From assembly GCF_016889805.1 (NCBI RefSeq), contig NZ_CP069535.1, positions 3,100,001-3,164,000 of the forward strand: a stretch of DNA of 64,000 bases, given 5' to 3'. The DNA is from Rhodanobacter sp. FDAARGOS 1247. Lineage in GTDB: Bacteria > Pseudomonadota > Gammaproteobacteria > Xanthomonadales > Rhodanobacteraceae. The translations under genes were made by a program, and so were the position numbers. The notes beneath the pieces were generated by a model. It was given only the letters and a program-made list of their open reading frames with translations, did not search any database and had not been told where the DNA came from. The first letter of the stretch is position 1. Each line of letters begins with the position of its first letter. Of the stretch, positions 52,953 to 62,032 are shown in pieces.

Positions 52953-54179
52953 TCAACCACCACCGGCATGAAGAGCGCCGGCAAGCAGGGCTGCCTGGCG
53001 GGCTCCCCATTCGGGAAGCCAGCCATCGACCTCATGTCCGGGCATCGGCCTCGCGACGAAATAGCCTTGAACCATGTCGCAACCGGCCGAGCGCAGGAGA
53101 TCCCAATCCTCACGCTCCTCCACGCCTTCGGCAACCGTGCGCAAGCCCAGCTCGCGGGCCATCCCGATGCTGGATTCGAGCATCACGCGCAGGGATGGCG
53201 AGCGGCTTGCGTGGTGGACGAAACTGCGGTCGATCTTCAGCTCGTCGAAGGGCAGGTCGCGCAACTGCGCAAGGGACGAATAACCGGTACCGAAGTCGTC
53301 GATGGACAGCTTCACCTGCTTGAGCCGCAGCCGGGTGAGCACGTCCAGTTGCACCTGCGGGTTGTCCATCAGGTGGCTCTCGGTGATTTCCAGCACGAGA
53401 TGGCGCAACGGCACGCCGGCCACGCGTGCCTGCTCGACGAGAACGTCGGGGTAGTCGAGCGAGAAGCCATCGCCGAACGGGACGTTCACGGCCAGGTCGA
53501 GCTCGTGCCCGGCCTCGAGCCAGCGACGCAGGTCGCCCAGCGCCTCACGCACGACCTCCACGCCCAGGGTGCCGACCAGCCCGTGCTTTTCGGACATCGG
53601 CACGAAGTGGTCGGGCATGACCAGGCCATCCCGCGGATGCTGCCAGCGCACCAGCGCCTCCAACCCCATCACCTTGCCGGTCGCCAGGCTCACTTTCGGC
53701 TGGTAGTGGACGCGCAACTGGCCCTGACGGATGGCCACAGCGAGTTCATCCGGGGCGTAGCTTGGTGCCGGCAGGATCGGATCCCGCGGCCGGCCCGCCT
53801 TCACCGCCTCGTCGAGTACGCGGCGAAGCGCCTCGATGGTCACCGGCTTGCCGAGCGTGCCCACGATCTGCAGGCCGTGCGCCTGCGCCAGTTGCTCGAC
53901 CGCCTGGCGTGTGCGGGACGATTCGCCGCTGACCAGTACCAGGCCGCCCGCATAGCGCAGGTGTACGAGATGGCGGACGAACTCCACGCCATCCATCCCG
54001 GGCATCTGCAGGTCGCAGAAGACCAGCCCGATGTCCTGCTCCTGCTCGAGCACTTCCAGGGCAGCCTGCCCGCCGGTACGGCAGACCACCTCGACTTCCC
54101 CCGTGCCCAGGTTTCGCAACTGGATGGAAAGCACCTTCAGTGCAACCGGGTCATCGTCCACCAACAGGATCTTCATCAT
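52953..54179 (-). CDS. REC-EAL c-di-GMP phosphodiesterase
   Basis: The 408-residue protein starts MMKILLVDDDPVALKVLS, a receiver with D-D-D and phosphorylation D in LVFCDLQMPGMDGV near residue 57. A complete EAL domain follows: GLEALVRWQHP, AVNVPFGDGFSLD, EITESHLMD, SIDDFGTGYSSLAQLRD, DELKIDRSFV and AEGVEEREDWD. All metal and substrate residues are present, so it should hydrolyse c-di-GMP, in the RocR group. It is the last gene of the operon with the TonB receptor, YfiR-like protein and hybrid kinase, and is probably phosphorylated by that kinase. Start ATG 54179 is preceded by MGGDGA in frame. Confidence 0.93.
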   Translation of the reverse strand: MMKILLVDDDPVALKVLSIQLRNLGTGEVEVVCRTGGQAALEVLEQEQDIGLVFCDLQMPGMDGVEFVRHLVHLRYAGGLVLVSGESSRTRQAVEQLAQAHGLQIVGTLGKPVTIEALRRVLDEAVKAGRPRDPILPAPSYAPDELAVAIRQGQLRVHYQPKVSLATGKVMGLEALVRWQHPRDGLVMPDHFVPMSEKHGLVGTLGVEVVREALGDLRRWLEAGHELDLAVNVPFGDGFSLDYPDVLVEQARVAGVPLRHLVLEITESHLMDNPQVQLDVLTRLRLKQVKLSIDDFGTGYSSLAQLRDLPFDELKIDRSFVHHASRSPSLRVMLESSIGMARELGLRTVAEGVEEREDWDLLRSAGCDMVQGYFVARPMPGHEVDGWLPEWGARQAALLAGALHAGGG

Positions 54180-54435
54180 CGCCCCGTCCCCACCCATGGG
54201 AGTCCGTTTCCAAGCGCAGGCTCGCCGTCAATGGCCGCTGTTGCTCCCCTGACGGAGGGAACCCGCTCTTCGGCCATGGCTGCGGGGACCGCGATGGACC
54301 CTACGGTAGTAGGCCCGCCGCCGAGACGCGAGCCCTCTTCGGTTTGGTGAGCGCAGGCCTCGAACGTGATAGTCGCCAGACACCGGCTCGATGCGCTCGA
54401 TGGCTGCACCACGTGCCCCTGCAGATCGCGGCCAG

Positions 54436-57252
54436 TCATGATGGCGTGGCCTCCAGGAAATTCGCGAGGAAGGCATCGACGGCGCTCGCCTGGCGATCGA
54501 ACCCGGGCAGCAATTGCGCCAGCACGTCGGCGGCCCCTGCCTTGCCGGCGATCTCGATCTGCGCGCAGAACTCGCTCAGCCCAATGGCACCGATCGTGCG
54601 CGCGGAGGACTTGAGCCGGTGTGCCTGCTCGCTGATGGTGGCCATGTCGCCGGTGCCGCATGCAGCCCTCAGCGCTTCGATGGCGTGGCCGGCACTGTCG
54701 CGGAAGCTCTGCAGCAGGTCGACGATGACGGCCGGATCACTGCCGACGAGTTCCTCGAGTACGCCCAGATTCACGGCGGCGCCATGTTCATCGGCCGACG
54801 CATCCGGCGGCAGGCCCGCGGGCCGCGGAAGGGCCGGGAGCAGCTCGGCCAGCGCCACGCGCAGGTCGGCCAGCTGAAGGGGCTTGGTCAGGTACTTGTC
54901 CATGCCGGCCGCATGACAGCGTTCCGACTCGCCCTTGAGCGCCGTGGCGGTGAGCGCGGCGATCGGCATGCGCTGCTTGCCCTGCTCGTGCGCGCGAATC
55001 GCCCGGGTGAGTTCGTAGCCGTCCATCGTTGGCATGTGCAGGTCGGTGAGCAGCAGCCCGTAGTCGCCGCTGCGCCAGAGGTCCAGCGCCTGCTTTCCGT
55101 CGGAGGCCACTTCGGCGGCAATGCCCAGCAGCTCGAGCTGGCGCAGGATCACTTTCTGGTTGGTTGCGTCGTCCTCGGCCACCAGCACCAGCCGCCCGGT
55201 CTGGCGGGCTTCCTCGCGCGAGGGCGCATCGAGCTTCCCCGGCTGCCGGCCTGCCGGTGCCGGTGCCGGCGCGCGACCTGCTGCGAGGTTGACGACCCGG
55301 CAAAGGCGGCGGCGCGTGAGCACGTTGCCATCCACCCAGACCAGGTCCTTGTCCAGCGCCAGGCCTTGCGGGCTCGAACCGCGGCCAATGGCGACGATCC
55401 GCAGGTCATGCTCCGCGGCGCAACGGCCGAATGCGCGCAGCGACGCCTCGTCGCCGGCGGCATCGCTCGCGTCGATCACGCCGATCCATCGTCCCGGTGG
55501 CGACGCCTTGATGAGCTCGCACGCCTGCGCCACGTCCGCAGCCTGATGTGTATGTGCACCCTCCGCGGCGAGATAGGCGGCCAGGTCCGCGGCAAGACCA
55601 TCCACGCGACCGACGACGAGGCAACGAAGCCCGGCCAGCTCGGGCACCGAACCGGCCGGCGCCTCCTGCCCGGTCGAAGGCAATGACAGGTGCACGCTGA
55701 AGGTCGAGCCCTGCCCGACCTCGCTCTTCAACGCCAGCGTGCCTTCCATCAGTTCCACCAACCGGCGCGAGATGGCCAGCCCGAGGCCGGTGCCGCCGAA
55801 GCGCCGCGTGGTGGACGTGTCGGCCTGGCTGAATGCGGTGAACAGCCGCGCACGCGTCGATTCCTCGATGCCGATGCCGTTGTCGATGACATCCAGCGCC
55901 ACGGCGGCGGGGCCATCCGCGCAGTGGCCGTCCAGGCGGACGCGCACGGCCACCCGTCCCGGGCGTTCGTTGCCGCTGGAAAACTTGATCGCGTTGCTGA
56001 CCAGGTTGACCAGCACCTGGCGCAGGCGCAGGGCGTCGCCGACGATCATGGAGGGAATCGCCGGATCGATGAAAAGCGTCAGATAGACACCCTTCTTCAG
56101 GGCCAGGTTGGCGAGCATTCCGCAGGCGTTCTCGGCCATCTCGCGCAACGAGAACGGCGCCTGTTCGAGCTCCAGCCGGCCCGATTCGATCTTGGAAAAA
56201 TCCAGGATGTCATCGATCACGGTCAGCAACGAGAACGCCGACTCGCGGATCAGCTCGAGCATCTCCACCTGATGGCCCTTGAGCTCGGTCTGCTGCAGCA
56301 CGTCGATCATGCCGATCACACCGTTCATCGGCGTGCGGATCTCGTGGCTCATGGTGGCCAGGAAACTCGACTTCGCGCGGCTGGCCTCGTCGGCCGCGGC
56401 CTTCGCCGCCGTCAGTTCCTGGTTGGCCCGTTGCAGGTCCGCGGTGCGCTCGTCCACCCGGTGTTCGAGGCTGGCATTGAGTCGCATGACCTCCTGCTGG
56501 GCCAGCTGGCGCTCCTCGGCCTCGCGGCGCACGTCCTGGTAGGACGCCTGCAACGCCTCGGTGCGCCGCTCCACCTCGGCGAGCATGTCGTTGAACGAGT
56601 CGACCAGTTCGCCGACCTCGTCGTGGGTGGTCTTGGCGACGCGCCGCGAATAGTCCTGCTGCTCGACCACTTCGCGCGCGATGGATGCCACCGCCGCGAT
56701 CGGCGCGGTGACCAGCCGCTCCATGCGGCGGATCAGGACCAGCGCGATGCCGACCGAGAGCAGGCCCACCAGCACCGCCACTCCGATCGCGCCGGCGACG
56801 ATGCCGACGAGGTTGTAGCCAACCTTCAGGTAGACCTTGCCCAGGGGCACGCCGTCGTTGACGATCTGTCGGGTGACCACCAGGGCGGTGCCCTCGACGT
56901 GGGTGCCGCTGCGTTCGATCTTCGCGGGAAGGACTTCCCGCTGGTCCTCGGCGATGTAGCCGGCGAAGAGCCGGTCGTCGTCGGTGTAGATCGCCGCCGC
57001 ACGCACGTTCGGCCGCGCCGCCAGCAGCAAGAGGTTGTCGTGGGCCAGCTTTTCGTCGTCGAACTGCAGTGCCGGCGCGGTCATGCGGCCGAGCAGCTCC
57101 GCCGTGGTGCTCACGTCGCTGACATGGCGGTAGTGGTAGGAGACCACGTTGCCGACGATGTTGCCGAGCGTGGCGCACACCAGCGCAGCCACCGTGGCGA
57201 GGACCACGATGGCCTGCAGCTTTTCGCGGATGGAGCCGAATTCGGTTTTCAT
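54436..57252 (-). CDS. hybrid sensor histidine kinase with YfiN-like periplasmic domain
   Basis: The 938-residue protein has a membrane segment at about 12-36, a periplasmic domain at 37-148 and a second segment at about 150-174. The periplasmic domain (TTAELLGRMTAPALQFDDEK, VRAAAIYTDDDRLFAGY) resembles the CHASE8 sensor of the diguanylate cyclase YfiN. A HAMP domain (about 176-228), coiled coil, and HisKA with H303 (MSHEIRTPMNG) follow, then HATPase (DNGIGIEES, GGTGLGLAI), a pseudo-receiver, a receiver (LLLTDLHMPTMDGYELT) and an HPt with H in AHRLKSSARTIGA. It is coupled to YfiR by ATGA. Confidence 0.9.
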   Translation of the reverse strand: MKTEFGSIREKLQAIVVLATVAALVCATLGNIVGNVVSYHYRHVSDVSTTAELLGRMTAPALQFDDEKLAHDNLLLLAARPNVRAAAIYTDDDRLFAGYIAEDQREVLPAKIERSGTHVEGTALVVTRQIVNDGVPLGKVYLKVGYNLVGIVAGAIGVAVLVGLLSVGIALVLIRRMERLVTAPIAAVASIAREVVEQQDYSRRVAKTTHDEVGELVDSFNDMLAEVERRTEALQASYQDVRREAEERQLAQQEVMRLNASLEHRVDERTADLQRANQELTAAKAAADEASRAKSSFLATMSHEIRTPMNGVIGMIDVLQQTELKGHQVEMLELIRESAFSLLTVIDDILDFSKIESGRLELEQAPFSLREMAENACGMLANLALKKGVYLTLFIDPAIPSMIVGDALRLRQVLVNLVSNAIKFSSGNERPGRVAVRVRLDGHCADGPAAVALDVIDNGIGIEESTRARLFTAFSQADTSTTRRFGGTGLGLAISRRLVELMEGTLALKSEVGQGSTFSVHLSLPSTGQEAPAGSVPELAGLRCLVVGRVDGLAADLAAYLAAEGAHTHQAADVAQACELIKASPPGRWIGVIDASDAAGDEASLRAFGRCAAEHDLRIVAIGRGSSPQGLALDKDLVWVDGNVLTRRRLCRVVNLAAGRAPAPAPAGRQPGKLDAPSREEARQTGRLVLVAEDDATNQKVILRQLELLGIAAEVASDGKQALDLWRSGDYGLLLTDLHMPTMDGYELTRAIRAHEQGKQRMPIAALTATALKGESERCHAAGMDKYLTKPLQLADLRVALAELLPALPRPAGLPPDASADEHGAAVNLGVLEELVGSDPAVIVDLLQSFRDSAGHAIEALRAACGTGDMATISEQAHRLKSSARTIGAIGLSEFCAQIEIAGKAGAADVLAQLLPGFDRQASAVDAFLANFLEATPS

Positions 57253-57851
57253 GGATCGCCCCGCACCACCCGCCGCGCGGCAGTGAGCATCAGGGCGCGC
57301 AGTTCCAGGCCGCTCGAGGTCACCGGCTTGAGCGCCACGTCGAAGCGCAGGCGCTGGTCGGTCAGGTCGAAGCTGATCATGCTGTCCAGTACCCGCTCCT
57401 GCCTGGCATCGGAGATCACCAGCACCGGCCTGCCGCGAACCGCATCGCTGATGGCCCGCAGCGTGTGCTTGTCCATGGCGCCCACGAACAGCATGTGCAC
57501 GCCTTGCAGCGGGCTGTCGGCCGCCAGCCGCCGGGTCACCAGGGGACGTCCGTTGACCGTCTTGCCGGCGATGGTGCGGGACAGGATCTGCTCCAGGTCG
57601 TCGTTTCCGATCACGCCGATGACGATGGGACTGCTCTGGCTGTCGAAGACCGTCGATGGCCATTCGACGTAGCCGGCAAACTTGTAGAGGTAGGCGGCCT
57701 TGACCCGCAACGCGGGGTCGCCGGATTCGACTGCCGGCGGCTGCGCGGCATCGGCCCTGGCGGTGAGCGTCACGGGCAGGGCCAGGATCGCGCACACCAG
57801 CAGTTGCCGCGCCCAGCGGCATGCCGAAACGATCGCGCAGGAGGCAGTCAC
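57249..57851 (-). CDS. YfiR-like periplasmic regulator
   Basis: The 200-residue protein has a signal peptide (VTASCAIVSACRWARQLLVCAILALPVTLTARADA) and then the YfiR core: LRVKAAYLYKFAGYVEWPSTVF, IVIGVIGNDDLEQIL, then HMLFVGAMDKHTLRAI and MISFDLTDQRLRFDVAL. In the YfiBNR system YfiR represses the cyclase YfiN in the periplasm. The start GTG 57851 overlaps the TonB-receptor stop as GTGA and the stop overlaps the kinase start as ATGA, so the three genes are co-translated. Confidence 0.9.
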   Translation of the reverse strand: MTASCAIVSACRWARQLLVCAILALPVTLTARADAAQPPAVESGDPALRVKAAYLYKFAGYVEWPSTVFDSQSSPIVIGVIGNDDLEQILSRTIAGKTVNGRPLVTRRLAADSPLQGVHMLFVGAMDKHTLRAISDAVRGRPVLVISDARQERVLDSMISFDLTDQRLRFDVALKPVTSSGLELRALMLTAARRVVRGDP

Positions 57852-59845
57852 ATCGCCCACGCCAGCGCGAGGATCACCGTGCGGCCGATTTCGCGCCGCA
57901 GGTCGCGCGCCCGGTATTCGCCGTGGCCGCCGGACAGGTTGCGTCCGGTCAGCGAGATCTCGGCACCAGGCGCCAGCGCCCATCCCAGTCGCGCGTCGAC
58001 GGCCGTGTACGCCGGCACCTCGTCCTGGGCCAGTCGGCCGACGTGGCGCAGGCCGACGTCGAGTTGCCCCTTGCTGCCGAGGTTCCAGCTCGATCGCAGT
58101 TGCCAGGTGTTGGAGGGATCAAGGCCCTTCATGCCGGGCCCCGCCACGTCGTTGCTGCCGGGCTTCAGCCGGAAATCTTCGTCGAGCGCCGAGAAACCGG
58201 CGCTCAGGCGCCAGTTCCGGGCAGCCTGGAAGCTTCCCCACCATTCGATGCCGTTGGCCTGCCCTTCCATCAGGCTGCCGAAATAGATGTAGGTGAGGCT
58301 GGGGCCGATTTCCTGCGTGCGCAGGTGGTCGTAGTCGTTGCGGAAGATCGTCGCCGACCATGAAAGCCGCGGCGTCGGCTGGCCGCGGTAGCCGAGCTCG
58401 TAGACCTTTGCCACTTCCGAGCGCACCGGATCGCCGCCATCCAGCAGATACGGCGGCATGGCCGGCACGTAGACATCGCGATCCAGCCGCGACGGCGCCC
58501 GCACGGTGCGCGACACGGCCGTCCAGAACAGGTGGTTCGGCGACGCCTTCCAGGCCAGGCGTACATTGGGCAGGAATTCGTCGCCGGTGTAGTCGTTGCG
58601 TTCCAGCCGCGCGCCCAGGGTCAGCCGCAACCGTGGGGCCAGCGCCACCTCGTCCTGCGCGAACAGGCTGGTCCAGTGCTGGCGCATGCGCGCCGGAAGG
58701 AAGGCGAAATAGGGCGTGCGGTTCTCCACCCTGTCCCGGCTCTGCCTGGCGTTCACTCCCCACACCAGCGAATGCCTGCCCAGCGGCCGCAGCGAGTGCT
58801 GCAACTGGACGTCCAGGATATCCAGCCGCTCGCCGAACAGCGGCGGCACGATGCGCCGGGTATGGTCGTAATAGGCCTGCAGGTCGAGGCTGCCGCCTGC
58901 GGCAAGCGCGCGATTCCAGCGTGCGGTCAGGTTGGCGCCCGAGTTGGAGACATCGCCCAGCGCCAGGTTCAGGCCGTTGATCGACACCGCACCGGGTGCC
59001 GGTTGCTGCTCGGAGCCGTCGTAGAGGTTGCCCTTCAGCATGAGGCTGTCGCTGCCATGGCGCCAATCGGTGCGAAAGCCCACCTGCGTGCGATGGCCGG
59101 CATCGTCGACCGGATTCCCGTCCGGGGTTTCGCCACGGTCCCAGTGCGTGTGCTTGGCGTACAGCCGGTAATTGCCGTCGGTGCCGAGCGAGCCGCCATA
59201 GCGGAAGCCGGCGTCGTAACCCTCGTTGCCCACCGAGGTCGTCAGCAACGCGCCATGGGTGTCCGCGGCTGACCGGGTGATGATGTTGATCACGCCATTG
59301 ACCGCGTTGACGCCCCACAGTGTGCCGCCGGGGCCGCTGATCACCTCGATGCGTTCGACGTCCTCCAGCATCACCTCCTGTGCGTCCCAGAACACCCCCG
59401 AGAAAAGCGGCGAGTAGACCGAACGCCCGTCGACCAGCACCAGCAGCTTGTTCGGCGCACTGTTGTTGCTGCCGTTCATGCCGCGCGCGGAGATGGCATA
59501 GCCCGTGGCGCTGGCCTCGGCGACCTGCAGATTCGGCGCCAGGCGCAGTGCCTCCGGCAGCGTGCGCGCGCCGGAGCGGCGGATGTCGTCCGCGGTAATG
59601 ACGAAGACCGAGGCTGCGGCGTCCGCGAGCCGCTCGGGCTTCTTGGAAACCGAGGTGATCTGGATGTTGCCCAGTTCCTCCAGCGACAGCGAGGTCAGGT
59701 CACTCTGCTGCTCAGGCAATTGGGAAATGGCGGCATGTGCCGACAAAGCCGGCAGGCCCAGCATCAGGGCGGCGCACAGAACTTTCCGTAAAGGATGTCG
59801 ACGAATGGCAGGAACGCCGTCATCCGGTCTGCCCGGCACATGCAT
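57848..59845 (-). CDS. TonB-dependent receptor
   Basis: The 665-residue protein has a signal peptide (LRKVLCAALMLGLPALSAHA) and a plug domain, SLEELGNIQITSVSKKPERL then DDIRRSGARTLPEALRLAPN and VLVDGRSVYSPLFSGVFWD, followed by the 22-strand barrel ending in a hydrophobic terminus (LALAWAM). The VNAVNGVINIITRSA segment is typical. It lacks an obvious N-terminal STN extension. The start 59845 has GGAGG eight bases upstream. As first gene of the signalling operon it may import or sense the signal passed to YfiR and the kinase. Confidence 0.92.
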   Translation of the reverse strand: MHVPGRPDDGVPAIRRHPLRKVLCAALMLGLPALSAHAAISQLPEQQSDLTSLSLEELGNIQITSVSKKPERLADAAASVFVITADDIRRSGARTLPEALRLAPNLQVAEASATGYAISARGMNGSNNSAPNKLLVLVDGRSVYSPLFSGVFWDAQEVMLEDVERIEVISGPGGTLWGVNAVNGVINIITRSAADTHGALLTTSVGNEGYDAGFRYGGSLGTDGNYRLYAKHTHWDRGETPDGNPVDDAGHRTQVGFRTDWRHGSDSLMLKGNLYDGSEQQPAPGAVSINGLNLALGDVSNSGANLTARWNRALAAGGSLDLQAYYDHTRRIVPPLFGERLDILDVQLQHSLRPLGRHSLVWGVNARQSRDRVENRTPYFAFLPARMRQHWTSLFAQDEVALAPRLRLTLGARLERNDYTGDEFLPNVRLAWKASPNHLFWTAVSRTVRAPSRLDRDVYVPAMPPYLLDGGDPVRSEVAKVYELGYRGQPTPRLSWSATIFRNDYDHLRTQEIGPSLTYIYFGSLMEGQANGIEWWGSFQAARNWRLSAGFSALDEDFRLKPGSNDVAGPGMKGLDPSNTWQLRSSWNLGSKGQLDVGLRHVGRLAQDEVPAYTAVDARLGWALAPGAEISLTGRNLSGGHGEYRARDLRREIGRTVILALAWAM

Positions 59846-60176
59846 GGCTGGAACCTCCGTCGAGCCGCAGGCCGCTCTTGTTGGCGGTACCCCTTCAGAT
59901 AGTCGATGCACGGAGCTGGCACGACTTGCCGGCCCGTACTACGCGCAACCCTAATGTCACCACTTGAATGGTTTCCGGCGCCCTTGGGCACCGCCGCCCC
60001 TGGAGCTCGTCACACGAAGCTTCTCGCGGAAGTTATAAGCGCTGCAGCAAGGGACTGTCCAGAGGCAGCCTCCATGCTGGCTACTGATGGCGATCCATTT
60101 CGGGCCTGCGTCGTCACGAACGGGTTCGGACAGGCGGGGGGCCAGGACGGAAGCCGGCACGAAGTCGTCCAGCTTC
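59846..60176. other. long 5' region of the TonB-receptor operon, no gene found
   Basis: This 331-base stretch between the receptor start and the ssb terminator has no convincing gene on either strand. On the minus strand it holds an imperfect hairpin GGTGCCCAAGGGCGCC at about 59978-59993 and the segment TACCCCTTCAG's reverse complement near the receptor start. The length suggests a promoter with a long untranslated leader. I compared it by eye to c-di-GMP-I (GEMM) and cobalamin riboswitch consensus and did not find a match. Confidence 0.4.
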
Positions 60177-60213
60177 AAAAAAAGAAAACCCCCGAAAAAT
60201 CAGGGGCTTTTTT
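60177..60213 (-). terminator. intrinsic terminator of ssb
   Basis: On the minus strand, AAAAGCCCC pairs with GGGGGTTTT across a loop of about 9 bases, with one mismatch, and the stem is followed by CTTTTTTT (plus-strand A-run at 60177-60183). It lies 36 bases after the ssb stop. The plus-strand side also has a T-run after the stem (60208-60214), so it may terminate both ways. Confidence 0.85.
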
Positions 60214-60248
60214 TGTAACTCACCGCAATCGCATGTCTCGGGTGTGCC

Positions 60249-60779
60249 CTAAAAAGGAATTTCGTCATCCGCAAAGCCGCTGTCGGCCGGAGCCGGCGCC
60301 TGCCGCGACTGGTTGCCGTAGTTGTCGCCGCCGCGCGACTGCGACTGGCCGCCACCGTAGTTGCCGCCGCCCTGGCGCTGGCCGCCGCCGCTCTGCGGAC
60401 GCTCGCGCTGGTAGCCACCGCCACCGCCGCCGCCGCCACCTTCGTTGCTGCCCAGCATCTGCATCTCGCTGGCGATGATGTCGGTGAAGTATTTCTCGAC
60501 GCCGTCCTTGCCGGTGAACTTGTCGGTGCGGATCGAGCCCTCGATATAGACCTGGCGACCCTTCTTCAGGTACTCGGCGGCGATTTCGCCGAGGCGGCCG
60601 AAGATCTTGATCCGGTGCCACTCGGTGCGTTCCTGCTTCTCGCCGGACTGCTTGTCGGTCCAGGATTCGGAAGTGGCCAGGCTGAAGCTGCAGATGCTGG
60701 TGCCGCTGCCGGTGCTGCGCAGTTCGGGGTCGGAGCCCAGGTTGCCGACCAGGATGACCTTGTTGACGCCACGTGCCAT
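60249..60779 (-). CDS. ssb: single-stranded DNA-binding protein
   Basis: The 176-residue protein starts MARGVNKVILVGNLGSDPELR, with the OB-fold strands FSLATSESWTDKQSGEKQE and WHRIKIFGRLGEIAAEYLKKG. A glycine-rich linker at about 113-150 (GGGGGGGGG, QSGGGQRQGGGNYGGG) and the acidic tip DDEIPF that binds partner proteins follow. It coats single-stranded DNA at replication and repair. It is an ordinary bacterial SSB in length. Confidence 0.97.
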   Translation of the reverse strand: MARGVNKVILVGNLGSDPELRSTGSGTSICSFSLATSESWTDKQSGEKQERTEWHRIKIFGRLGEIAAEYLKKGRQVYIEGSIRTDKFTGKDGVEKYFTDIIASEMQMLGSNEGGGGGGGGGYQRERPQSGGGQRQGGGNYGGGQSQSRGGDNYGNQSRQAPAPADSGFADDEIPF

Positions 60780-60941
60780 GGATGTGTCCTCGGTTGAGCC
60801 GGCCGCAAATTTTTCGATGGGTTGCGGGCGGAGTGATGAAACTGGCTGGCCATGATACCTGCGCCGCGTGACGAATCCACCGCCCCGGCCCGGAAATCCG
60901 TACGCCCGCGCCGGGGCGGGCTGTCTGCCCCGGGCGGAGGT

Positions 60942-61925
60942 TCAGGCCGGCAGATCGGCCGTCTGCGGGTCGGCCATCCCGGACGGCGGCGGCAGCCGCT
61001 CGATGCCGTAGCCGGCCGCGTCCCAGGCCTCCAGCCCGCCCAGCAGCGGGCGTACCCGCCGGTAGCCCTGGCCGATCAGCACCTTGGCCACGCGGGCGGC
61101 GGAGACCTCGTTGGGGCAATTGCAGTAGACCACCAGCTCGTGGTCGAACGGAATGTCGTTCACGCTGCGGTCGATGCCGTGCTCGTCCAGCAGCAGGGCG
61201 CCGGGCAGCATCCGGGTATCGAGCAGGCGCGAGCCCGGCGCCCGCACGTCCAGCACCACCGGCGCCCGGGCGGACTGCATCGCCTGATGCAGTTCGTCCA
61301 CCGAGATGCGCGCCATGCGCAGCGTGCGCAGCAACTGCCGGCGCTGCCACCAGCGCGCCAGCACGTACAGCGCCAGCAGCACCAGCATCGCCTCCAGCGC
61401 CAGCGTGCCGGCGTTGGCGATCGCGGCCAGCAGGTCGTCGATCTGGGCCTCGAACGCATAGCCCAGCCCGATCGCCACCGCGGCCCACAGCGCCGAGCCG
61501 ATGCCGTCGAACAGCAGGAACCTGGAAAGCGGCAGGCCCATCGCACCGGTCAGCGGCGGCGCCACCGTGGCCAGCCCGGGAACGAACTTGGCGATCAGCA
61601 GGATCTGTCCGCGCCAGCGCTGGAAGTGCAGCTCGGAGCGCTCCACGCAGGAATCGGGCGACAGCGAAATGCGGCACAGCAGGCGCATCACGCCGCCGCC
61701 GTAACGCCGCCCCGCGGCAAACCACACCGCGTCGCTGAGCAGCGCGGCGGCCATCGCGACCGGCAACACCGCGGCCACGCTCATCTGCCCGCCGGCCACC
61801 AGCGCACCGGCCACCACCAGGGTCGGCACCGCCGGCAGCGGCGCGCCCAGCTGGGTCACCAGCACATTGAGGAACACCAGCAGCACGCCGTATTGCGCCA
61901 TCAGCGCGATGATTTCATGAGCCAT
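60942..61925 (-). CDS. DedA-family membrane protein fused to rhodanese
   Basis: The 327-residue protein has a DedA N-terminal domain: LGAPLPAVPTLVVAGAL, FAAGRRYGGGVMRLL and LIAKFVPGLATVAPPLTGAMGL, followed by a hydrophobic pair. The C-terminal third is a rhodanese: APVVLDVRAPGSRLL and ELVVYCNCPNEVSAARVAKVL, where the first Cys is the sulfur acceptor. Fused DedA-rhodanese proteins are known in proteobacteria. DedA proteins act as undecaprenyl or phospholipid scramblases; sulfur transfer may add a regulatory step. It lies downstream of ssb on the same strand with a 162-base gap. Confidence 0.88.
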   Translation of the reverse strand: MAHEIIALMAQYGVLLVFLNVLVTQLGAPLPAVPTLVVAGALVAGGQMSVAAVLPVAMAAALLSDAVWFAAGRRYGGGVMRLLCRISLSPDSCVERSELHFQRWRGQILLIAKFVPGLATVAPPLTGAMGLPLSRFLLFDGIGSALWAAVAIGLGYAFEAQIDDLLAAIANAGTLALEAMLVLLALYVLARWWQRRQLLRTLRMARISVDELHQAMQSARAPVVLDVRAPGSRLLDTRMLPGALLLDEHGIDRSVNDIPFDHELVVYCNCPNEVSAARVAKVLIGQGYRRVRPLLGGLEAWDAAGYGIERLPPPSGMADPQTADLPA

Positions 61926-62032
61926 CGGAGCGGTACTCCATGCAGCGAAGTCGCCGTGGCAACATCATTGGGCCGCCGATCCGCCATTGCAAACCCGGCG
62001 CAGTCCGAACGCCGGCGGTGCCGGGATGGGCG

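Noticed and set aside
59846..60176. A c-di-GMP-I or cobalamin riboswitch before the TonB receptor.
   Set aside because: The key consensus stretches of either class are not present by eye; kept only as an unexplained leader.
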